A DNA stretch of 64,000 nucleotides from Geosiphon pyriformis. Taxonomy: Eukaryota; Glomeromycota; Glomeromycetes; Archaeosporales; Geosiphonaceae. The notes beneath the pieces were generated by a model that saw nothing but the letters and a program-made list of their open reading frames with translations, was not told the DNA's origin and ran no database searches. Location of the stretch: the NCBI GenBank assembly GCA_016748015.1, contig JAAOMT010000762.1, positions 186,001 through 250,000 of the forward strand. Reading direction: 5' to 3'. Positions 55,211-64,000 of the stretch are shown in pieces (the first letter of the stretch is position 1; every line of letters begins with the position of its first letter). The position numbers were made by a program, and so were the translations under genes.

Positions 55211-55800
55211 TGAATAAAGTAATTACAAGCTTGTTTTCATATACTACTTTGTTCCTGTTAAGATAATAGTTCTTTAAACTGAAGGGTTAATAAATACTAG
55301 TGTAATTGCTAATAAGTAGTTGTATTCATGGGTTTGAAATTAGATTTACATTATTTTCGACAAACTGTCAATATTGGTGTTCTTGAATTTTTTTTTATAA
55401 TAAACTTTGTATAAGAATTTTTGCAGATAAGTATTTTATTGTGCATATTTTTCTTTCAGTTGTGGTTTATTAAGTAACTAAATAAGTTCCTTATAATTAG
55501 TGTATAAATTGAATAATTGGCAAAGATAGTGTCTCCAATTTTGTATTGTCTAGTAGATAATAAGACATTTCAAATCTGTTGTGTTATATATTTTCTTTAT
55601 TGTGTTAGTGCTGTAACTGGCATAGGTGATTAGATGTTCTCTGTTGTCTGGTCTAATTTGTAACAAAATGGCTTCTAGTAAATTTTTCGAGACATTTGTT
55701 ATAACAATGAAACATTTATTAAAATCTGAATAGATTAAGATGGATGCTGTTATTAAACATTGTTTGAAATAATTGAACACTCCTTGCTGTTTTTTCTTCC
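55211..55800 (-). pseudogene. RNase H, family A' copy 3
   Basis: The open stretch 55780-55553 reads VFNYFKQCLITASILIYSDF, IVITNVSKNLLEAILLQI and HLITYASYSTNTIKKIYNTT. The first catalytic Asp (TDVS) is Asn here. The following part contains stops in the TDHKSL-equivalent region. It leads into the integrase. Confidence 0.75.
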
Positions 55801-56560
55801 ATAGGTATGAGACATGTTTTGATAGTAAATAGTAAAAAAGTTTTGTGATATTAGAGAAGCTTTTGACAAATTAACAATAATATTTTACCAGTCTTAAAAA
55901 TTCTTGTAATTCTTACAGATTAATTGGGATTAAGAAATTTTTAACTTTCTGGACTTTATTTGGGTCGGATTTTACTCTATTTTTGCTTATTACATGTTCC
56001 AAAAATTTAAGTTCAGTCTTTCCAAAAAAACATTTGTCAGAGTTAAGTTTTAGTCTGGCACTTCAAAAGTAATCAAAGACTTATTAAAAATAAAGCAAGT
56101 AGTTGTCAAATGTTTTGGAAAATACATTGGTGTTATCTAGATATACTACAACTGATTTTCAAAGAATTTTTTTATACACAATATCTATAAGACACTAAAA
56201 GATAGTGGAAGTATTGTAGAGTTCAAAGAACATTATATTGAATTCAAAATTTTTATCTTGTGTGGTAAATATTTTTTTTTTGTTTTTGAAGTTTATTTCG
56301 ACTTGCCAATATCTATTAACTAGATTTAATGACAAAAACCATTTCTTTTTTTCTAGATTATTCAGAATTTTTTGAATTAGGAGAGTAAAATAGCTATTTT
56401 TTTAAGTAATACTGTTTAACTTTTAGTAGTCTATACAAAACTATATTTTTCTATTTTTTTTAATGACCAATATAACTGGAAAAAACCAAGAAATTAACAA
56501 TTTTTTGATTAATCTGTTATCTATCATTCATTGTATTTTCTGTTTAATCAGGTTATTGTC
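55801..56560 (-). pseudogene. reverse transcriptase, family A' copy 3
   Basis: The minus-strand reading shows the palm block near 56330-56260, then VVVYLDNTNVF with YLDN at 56143-56132. The thumb CFFGKTELKFLEHVISKNRV is near 56040-55970, followed by NPISLVRITRIF-type residues near 55920-55880. Stops replace the Trp of DxYWQ and several Gln codons. The catalytic second Asp is Asn as in the other copies. Confidence 0.8.
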
Positions 56561-57540
56561 TGCTAAGATTACTTAATAGGCCCATTGTTTAATAAATTGT
56601 GTATCTCTTGTATTAATTTGGTGTTTTATAATGTAAGTGTATCCAAATTTATTTTTGCTGACAAAGACATCAGCATATTGGTTCAAGAGAATTTTAAGTT
56701 GCATTTGTTGCAGAATACTCAAGTTTCTTAAATTCAGTTTAGTAATTTCTTTGAGTGTGAATAAGTAACTTTTTTTTGGCAGATTTTATATTTGTAAAGT
56801 GATATTGTAGAATAAAAACAGTTGTGCAAAATCCAAAATAGGCTGTGGTTTTTTGAAATTCTGAATGTTAGGTAAAATAGAACCAACAAAAGTTCCTTTG
56901 GAAATTTTGATAATATCTTCAATGAAATTGTAAATAGAAATTTTGAAATGTTTGTGAGCCTTAACAAAGATATATAGATTAGCAACATCAACTAAACCAC
57001 AGATTTTTAGATTGGCTTTGAATAGTAAGACTTGGCCCTAAATCTTTCAATCCACTTTAAGAATATATTGTTAATATAGGAGAATAAAGATAACTGTGTT
57101 AATGTAGATAAATTCTATTTTGTTACTATCTTTCTTTATAAAATTAATTGGTATGTTCTTTTTTCTATTTGATTCAAACCCATTAATATTTTTGGTAATA
57201 AGACTTAGTTTTTTACATAATATAACTGAAGTTAATTGTAGTATTTTAACAAGAGGTAAGGAGATAGCTTGAGCAATTTTTTCTTGTAATTCAATTGTAT
57301 AAGATTTATCAAAATTGTTTTGTAGCATAACAATGATGTTTTCCATGTATTTAGCATTAATAATTCTTTTTTTTACATTAATTCTCCTTTTTGCAAGACT
57401 TAATTATAAGACAATTTGTATTATAATATTAACAGGAATTTCAAGAGCTATTTTGAGATCTATTTTTACAAAAAAGTGTGAGGCTATAACTACAGAAAAT
57501 TGTTTGGAATATCTTAAGTCAAATCCAGCATCATTTTCAT
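56561..57540 (-). pseudogene. dUTPase-like domain and RT linker, family A' copy 3
   Basis: Motif 2 reads IIIQIVL, TAA (57406-57404), LSLAKRRINV. Motif 3 to 4 is open from 57346 (ENIIVMLQNNFDKSYTIELQ, EKIAQAISLPLVKI). The Gly-rich motif 5 is reduced to NINGFESNRKK. Motif 1 (DAGFDLRY-like) lies near 57515-57490. The linker to RT continues to 56561 and includes an open 85-codon stretch (56991-56737). Order and strand agree with copy 1. Confidence 0.75.
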
Positions 57541-57599
57541 GTGTCTTTTCAGGACAGATTTTTTTATTGTTGTAATTATACTATTTCAATTTTAATTTC

Positions 57600-58340
57600 T
57601 TGGAGAAGTCAGAATAGGCAAAATATTGTTCTATTTTAGTAATGTTACTTGGCTTTTGAAATAACATGCTCTCAGCATTAAATTCATATTTTTTTTTTGG
57701 TTCTAATAGTTTGAAGATAGAGTATAGTGTTTTTGAGAGTGAATTAAATAAGAAATTACACTTATTACAGTATTAAAAATAACAAGAAATCAAGCAATGA
57801 TTACATAGTTTTGTATTGAAGTCTGTTAATTTCTGTTCCTGTTTTTTTTGAGTTGGGGCCAGTTTTTGGTACTAGTCTTGAAATGCTTTAAGGTTATCTG
57901 TAAATATGTTGTCTATTTTTTCAATTATTACTGGGGCATTTTTTATGGTGCATATTTCCTTAATGGTGGCTTTTTTCTACTTGGTCATAGCCATTTTCCA
58001 AATTTTTTATTTATTATAAAAGTATAAATCCAGTTAATTTATTGTTTGACTATATGCTGTGGCAAACAAAGTGCCTTTGCTGGCTCAATTATTTATTAAA
58101 ATAGTGTATTGACATGATTTATCACATGTTCCTCCTTTGTCTAGAATATTATTCCACAATTCTTCTTTTGGTAGAATTTTGTTACATATAAAACATGGCA
58201 TGTTGTTCTATTTGTCTTGTTGCTTAAATTGTCTGTATTATTTTAATACATAAAGTTAGCAGTAATACTTAGTGGCTGTTAACCATACTTTGTTATTTTT
58301 AATACAAGCACTCATTAAAAACAACTTCTTTTTACAATTA
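57600..58340 (-). pseudogene. Cys-rich putative zinc domain, family A' copy 3
   Basis: The minus-strand reading near 58205-58090 is MFYICNKILPKEELWNNILD then GGTCDKSCQYTIL. This preserves the Trp and the CxxxC of the domain. The later half is read to about 57700, with a Cys-rich end near 57770 (CNKCNFLFNSL-like). It aligns with 48060-48600 over the conserved blocks. Confidence 0.65.
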
Positions 58341-58439
58341 ATACAAATTAATTTAGAAGGTTAATAAGATTGTTCTCTTTGATTCAGACTTAGATAGCTT
58401 GATGGTAATTTGGGGGTTCTTCATTAGCCCTTTTTTTAT

Positions 58440-58990
58440 TTTATTTTTTCCAGGTAGAAAGTGGTAATAGCTCTGTCTTGTAATTGTTAGTCCACAAAAC
58501 TTGGTAAGTTTCTAATGTTAATAGTAGTACTATTTTTTTAAATTTAATTAGCAGTTGGTCTAAGTTTTGGGTTCTGAAATATTTACATATGATAGATACT
58601 TAAGTATATTGCTCATTAAAAATGATTTGAAGTTTTTGTGTGTTCCAATCAAAAGTGGCATAAGCTTTTGATAGCCAATTATTTCTTATAAGAGTTTGGT
58701 ATTGGGTGGCTTCTATAATAAGTATCTTAATGAGAATTCAAATTTCATTAATTTTAAAGAGGAAATTATCAATTTCTCCTATTGGAGTTTTGATATTCCT
58801 ATTTGCAGTAATTATTTGAATGGTGGCAGCACAGTTTACTTAATGATCTAGTTGGTCCATAAGTTGTTTCATAATAATGCTACTTGCAAATCTACTATCA
58901 AATATTAATTTAATGTCTATTTGTTCCACTTTAGCATTCATGTATATTGCTGTAATTGGCCTATTCTAATTAAAAATGGCTTTGTTAAAA
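58440..58990 (-). pseudogene. aspartic protease, family A' copy 3
   Basis: Reading PITAIYMNAKVEQIDIKLIF, DSRFASSIIMKQL near 58965-58850, with the active site DSG changed to DSR. It is followed by IGEIDNFLFKINEI near 58790-58750 and YQTLIRNNWLSKAYATFDWN near 58700-58640, then the TKFCGLTITRQSYYHFL end near 58500-58450. Confidence 0.75.
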
Positions 58991-59149
58991 AAGTCAATTA
59001 TGTTCAGATTATTAATGTTGAATAGAAATATAGTAATGAAGATATTATCCTTGGTAATTGTGGCAAATAAAATCATATTGGTAGACAGATTGCTGTTTTG
59101 AATAAAAAAATTGCTGATTCTGATTATATTTTTTCTCTTTAAAAATATA

Positions 59150-61120
59150 ATATTACCAAAATCCAAGTTTTTAGTAAGCTCAAGGTATAAGGCCTGGTTA
59201 GAATATCTAGTTTGTGCTGCTTGAAGTGGTATGTTGCTTTAATTTACTGATTGGAATGGCTTACTAATAGGTTGTATCTAATTCTATTAGTGCTTTACTA
59301 TTTTTGATTATAGTTAATTGTTCATGGTTTGGGATGACTATATATGAGAGCTTGGTACTAAAACATTGTCTATACTATTGCTTATGATGGCAGATAGTAA
59401 TTCTGAAACAATTGAGATAAGTACTGTAGTGGCTAATATTGGGGTATGAGATATTAGGATTCTATAGTTTGAGAGTATTTTTGTTGTTGTGAATATTAGT
59501 TTCTTCAGTTTTGGTCTACTATTTTTTTTTGGCAATTCCAGGCAATATATCTGGATTTCTGACAGTAGTAACAATTATGAGAATCTGATTTTCAAGATTG
59601 TTGTTGTTGTTGTTAATTTTATTGATGCTAGTATCAATTGTTATTGTTTCTATATTGTGGTGGCTGATAGATTTCTGTGGTTCTGGTTAAGAATTTCTTA
59701 ATTTTCTGAGTTAATTTTTCACTTAATTGGGTAAGCTTGGTGTTAATATCCAAAGTTTTATTTATAACCAAATTAATGGCTTGAGTATGATTGGGTTCTT
59801 GCTCTGCTAACTCGAAATCACAAGCCAAAGTAATGGTGTTTGATAATGTGGTTGGATGGTAGAATCTTACAGATTATAGGATACTTCTTCTTAAATCTTT
59901 AATAAATTGATTGAGAATTTGTTCTAGAATATAATATTTTCTTTTAATTGTCTGTATCTGTCAAAAAACTTGATTAAACCATCCAAAATAAGTGGTTACT
60001 GCTTTATAATCTTTTTGTTTTATTATATTAAATTGATTTTGTAGCTGAATGAATGTATTGAGATCACAAAAATACTATAAAAAAACAAGTTTAAAAGCAG
60101 CAAAGTTAGTTGGTTTTTTTTCAAGACTTTGGTATCAAGAGTCTGTGATTCCTGTCAAAAAAAAAGACAGTGCTTGAATGGTTTTGGTATTATCTCAATT
60201 GTTGGTGATAATTGCTTTTTCTGCTTCTACTATTCAGATATATGCATTATTTTTTTCACCAAAGAATTTTTTTAATCTGGTAATATCTCAGTAAGTTATT
60301 ATCTGAGTAATAGAAAGTAGTTTATTTGTTAATAATAAGAGTTTTAATAATGGTGTACTATATTGTTTTTTAGATGCTAATATTGATTGTTTTTTTTGTT
60401 GTTAGGGCCAATAGGTGGCAAAATGGCTGTTTCTTCTATAAAAGTAATTGCTAATTCTATTAAAGGCTGTGCTAGTGGTAGTGCTCAAGAGAACATGCTT
60501 TTATCAGATTAGTTGGCTATTGGAATAAGATTCCTAAATAATGATTTGTATTCTTTCAGAGATTTTGTCCAAAGATTATTATTATGATTCCAAAGATACA
60601 GGGTTTTGGAAATTTTTGGAGTTTTTGTTTGTGTTTTCATGAGTTGATTGAATAAAATTCTACTTTCTGATATCTGATAATATAAAAAAGTGGTTAATAA
60701 AAAAAATCTTGATTTCTTGTTAATCATAGATTGGGCTTGCTTTTGTGTAGCTGTTGTATTATTGGATTTGGACTCAAATTCTGTGAAGTCAGGCTTTATT
60801 ATTTGTTTTTTTTTTACTTAAGAGTATTGTTGTGCTATGTATTTTTTGATTTCTACATTAATTATACAAAAGGTCTCAGCTATGACTTGGGTAGTGGTTT
60901 TTGTTGAGTATGTTAATAACTTTTGATGAATTTGTTTTTCAAGTTTTTTTGTATTTCTTGTTCAGCCTAATAAACAATTAATTTTGGTGTGTAGATAATA
61001 ACAAAAATTACTTTCTGTGATAATAATTTCTGATGATATCTTTAAGTCTTTTCTAAAGTATCAAAATAAAGCTTTTTTATACAATAAATGATCTTTTTCT
61101 ACTGTCTCAATGATCACCAC
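59150..61120 (-). pseudogene. gag, family A' copy 3
   Basis: Start region at 61120: VVIIETVEKDHLLYKKALF, from GTG. It continues ESNFCYYLHTKINCLLG, then KLEKQIHQKLLTYSTKTTTQ and SRFFLLTTFLYYQISESRIL (60700-60640). The core is near 60070-59830 and the Q-rich helical part at 59828-59634 (DFELAEQEPNHTQAINLVIN). The zinc knuckle near 59575-59535 reads CYYCQKSRYIAWNC, with His changed to Tyr. It leads into the protease at 58990. Confidence 0.72.
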
Positions 61121-61182
61121 TTTTGTGAAATTTTGGAATATTCTGTTTTTGTGAATTTTATAATCTTATAAAAAACACTAAA

Positions 61183-62812
61183 TATTATAAGTAAACTTGG
61201 TAGTATATGATAATAATATTTGGTGCTCAAAATTTGGGTTTTTAAGGAGTTTTTGGTGGTTTTTTTTGGTAAACTTGTTCAATATGTTAGTATTATCAGT
61301 CTTTAAAGATTTTTTTTTTGATTGATATGAATTTACTTATAGAGTTTTTTGGTTATAAGACACAGAAAGATGGTTTCATAATATTACAACTTCTTGTATG
61401 TGAGTTATCTTCTCTGAACTAGTTAAATACAGTTGTTAGAGTTTGGTGGTGTCTTTTCACTCTTCTGATAAGCTAACAAAATAATATTAATATCCAATAC
61501 TAAGAGGAGCTTCCTTTTTTTATCAGACTATTATAAAGTCTATTTCTAAACAGTCAATTTTCTTATATTCCTGCTTTATAAGAAAGAATAAAATAAAATA
61601 AAATAAAATAAAATAAAATAAAATAAATAAAAGAAAATAAAAGAAGATAAATTAATATCATCAATTACCATAATCAAAAGTAATTGGTTTAAGTTATAAT
61701 AATTTGAAACTGTTTATGCTAAGAGCATTTGACCAGAAACAAAAGTAAGAACAAGATTAATTCAACTATAGAAGGTGTTCAAAAGTTTCCAAACAAGATT
61801 TTATTTAACAATAATATTTATTTTTTATAAAATAAAACAAAATAAACAACATATTTATAATTTTATAGTAATTTTCTAAATTTTTCTATTAAGTGCTACT
61901 AAATATTTAAGTCAGCAATATTTTTGGTAAATAAATAAATGTAGATGTTCTGAATGAAATCTTGAATCAGTTGAACCAGTTTTTTTAAATTGTTTTATTG
62001 TATCTAAAACTGTTGTCAAGCTGCAATTAACTATGTTGACAATATCATAATACTTTTTGTCATACTGTTGTAATAAACATATAGTATTATATTGAGCAAT
62101 TGTTAATTCTTTTTTTGCTCCTATTTTGTTTTAATAAAAACAACGAAAAAATTTTATATGCATATTATATTTCATTTTTATAAAAAAACGAATATGAATA
62201 AAATCAATTATGCATATTACAAAAAAACATTATATACATGTGTTTAAAAAATAAAAATGCATAATTAAATAATTAACTAACTTAATTTAGTAATAAACTC
62301 ATGCTTTTCTAATTATTTAGGCATGTAAAATATTACTCCAAAGTTTGTTCAAAAACTTTTGGACACTTTCTGTACAACACATAAAATACAAGAATCATAC
62401 AGACAGGGATTTTGAGTTTTGTTAATATTTTTTTTATTTTAGTAATATAAAATATAAGATGTATCAAGGAATATGTAACAAATATAGATAGAAAGAAATT
62501 GATTCTTATCTATTTGTTTGTCTTTTTATCTTCTATAACTATTCTCTTTTATACATTTTTTTTAGTTTTATAAGACTGTTTTTGATTGTTTTGTTATTGC
62601 TAATTATTGTTTGTTATTTCTGTTATTGCTTTATTTTTCTATGTTATTACTAGTTATTTTTATTATTTTGTGCTATATTATATTATCATATTTTATATTG
62701 TGTTATTCTGAATTATTATGTATTATTCTGTGTTTATTTGTATTATCTTGTATTATCACATTTTTGATTATGTTTCTTTATAACTTAAATTGGTTTTTCT
62801 ACTCAAGTAACA
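61183..62812 (-). repeat. LTR type C (5' LTR of copy 3), interrupted by a MITE
   Basis: The minus-strand reading starts TGTTACTTGAGTAGAAAAACC at 62812 and ends TTTACTTATAATA at 61183, followed by the TTTAGTGTTTTT primer-site remnant. About 1024 bp remain after removing the 604-bp insertion at 61769-62372 plus its TA. It matches 41442-42441 (opposite strand) and 19073-20073. It includes an (AAAAT)n pentanucleotide tract at 61587-61626. Confidence 0.8.
61769..62372 (-). mobile_element. Tc1/mariner-type non-autonomous element (MITE-like)
   Basis: About 30-bp terminal inverted repeats: left TAGAAGGTGTTCAAAAGTTT, right (reverse complement) CAGAAAGTGTCCAAAAGTTT. TA flanks it on both sides (61767-61768 and 62373-62374), as expected for Tc1/mariner insertion. 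Inside, on the minus strand at about 62133-61911, a transposase N-terminal fragment is readable: ELTIAQYNTICLLQQ, NCSLTTVLDTIKQFKKTGST, DSRFHS, the HTH region of Tc1-like transposases. The catalytic DDE/D part is missing. It sits in a type C LTR; the LTR at 19073-20073 has no such insertion. Confidence 0.85.
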
Positions 62813-64000
62813 ATGGTCTGTTGATAGATTGTGTTTGATTTCCACTGGTGTTTTGTTATCTTTAATTATAGTCAATGACTTAAAGTCTGAGGTGACTATA
62901 TATTGGAGCTTAATACTAAAGTATTATTTGTGTTATTGCTTATAGAGACTGATAATAAATTGAGGATGGTTGAAATAAGTACTATTGTTGTGGGTATTAT
63001 AGTAAAAAATATTAGACTCCTATGATTTAAAGATATCTTAGCTGTAATTAATATTGACTTTCTTAGCTTTGATTAACTAATTTTTTTTTGCAATCTTTTG
63101 TAATGTGTTTGGGTTTCTCATAATAATAATAAATACAGAAATCTGATCTCTAAGATTGTTGTTGTTGTTAATAATTGCTAAAGTTATTTCTTTGTTGTGG
63201 CAATTGATACATCTTAGAGTTTTTTGCTAAGAATTTTTTAATTTTCTGAGTTAATTTTTTACTTAATTAGATAAACTTGGCATCAATATCTAATGTTTTG
63301 TTTATGACTAAGTTGATAGCTTGAATATAATTGGCTTTTTGTTCTACTGATTTAAAGTTATAGACAAGTATTATAGTTTCTTATAAGCTATTAGGATAAT
63401 AAAATCTGCTAAATTGAAAAATACTACTCCTTAGTTTTTTAATAAATTGGTTGAGAGTTTGTCCTGATGTATAATAATTTCTTTTAATTGTCTAAATTTG
63501 GTGAAGAATTTGATTAAATTGTTTAAGATAAGTAGTTACTGCTTTGTAATTTTTTTGTTTTATTATATTAAATTAATTTTGTAATCTAATGAGCATATCG
63601 GAGTTACAGAAATATTATAAAAAGATAAATTTAAAAACAGCAAAGTCAACTAGTTTTTTCTTAAGACTTTAGTACCATAAATCTGCAGTTTTTTTCAAAA
63701 AAAAATAATGGCTTGAATTGTTTTGGCTTTGTTCTAATTATTGGCTCTAATTATTTTTTTGGCTTTTGCAATTCAGATATACATGTTTTTTTCTTTACTG
63801 AAGAATTTTTCCAATTTGCTAATATCTTTATAAGCCATAATTTAAGTAATAAGAATTGGTTTAATTGTTAACAAAAAGGATATTAACAAAAATAGATCTG
63901 GTTGCTTTGTTGTATTTATAACTAGTTATTTTTCTTTATTAATATGGCCAATAAGTTGTAGAAAAACTGTTCTGTCTAAAAGTATAGTGGTTAATTTATT
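62813..64000 (-). pseudogene. gag (and protease end) of a further family A' copy, partial
   Basis: Collinear with 59270-60460 of copy 3 on the same strand. It includes the degraded knuckle near 63120-63080 (YYYYEKPKHITKDCKK, first Cys residues changed to Tyr), the Asn-rich linker and the core up to the right edge. Its left end meets exactly the 5' end of the type C LTR at 62812, so the LTR of copy 3 inserted into it or replaced its continuation. Confidence 0.7.

Noticed and set aside
1-64000. rRNA or tRNA genes
   Set aside because: No conserved rRNA stretch or tRNA A/B-box pair with a matching acceptor stem was recognised by eye. A tRNAscan/Infernal run would be decisive.

Overview
The window looks like nuclear DNA of an arbuscular mycorrhizal fungus (Glomeromycotina; a large, repeat-rich genome such as those of Gigasporaceae fits best). 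It is extremely AT-rich. Its two host genes have short GT-AG introns and an Asn/Ser-rich RING protein of fungal style. The LINE and the Ty3/gypsy proteins also resemble elements I associate with Glomeromycotina. The placement is from memory and composition, not a database search.

Only 23.2-28.2 kb is host sequence. It carries an ALYREF/Yra1-type mRNA-export adaptor (23221-24711, six exons, possibly broken near its N terminus) and a 711-residue RING-H2 protein (25980-28193, two exons), both on the + strand. The rest is nested retroelements. From left to right: a Ty3/gypsy gag and 5' LTR (1-2701, -); a second LTR type (2694-3152, -); an integrase-to-LTR 3' half (about 3540-6567, +); two convergent, equally truncated gypsy copies forming a long degenerate inverted repeat (6586-13435 + and 13516-20073 -); an orphan gag (20074-21300, +); and an RT scrap (22150-22930, -). 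After the host genes come a LINE with APE endonuclease, RT and RNase H (29618 to about 36500, -); three copies of a short LTR (36783-39220); a gypsy element interrupted by a solo LTR (38679-44354, +); a chimeric gypsy element (44355 to about 53100, +); a nearly complete gypsy copy (about 53960-62812, -) whose LTR holds a Tc1/mariner-type MITE; and a partial gag at the right edge (62813-64000, -).

The most interesting system is the main gypsy family. Between protease and reverse transcriptase it carries a cysteine-rich putative zinc domain and then a dUTPase domain, seen in five copies on both strands. Six RT copies read YLDN or YLNN at the catalytic YxDD box. Gag appears to lack an AUG at its start in five copies. 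Four of five dUTPase copies have a stop at the same motif-2 arginine codon. Most damage is of the kind CAA/CAG to TAA/TAG, TGG to TAG/TGA and CGA to TGA, a RIP-like or methylation-driven signature. No rRNA, tRNA or CRISPR array was recognised. Nearly all retroelement ORFs are broken, so they are given as pseudogenes.
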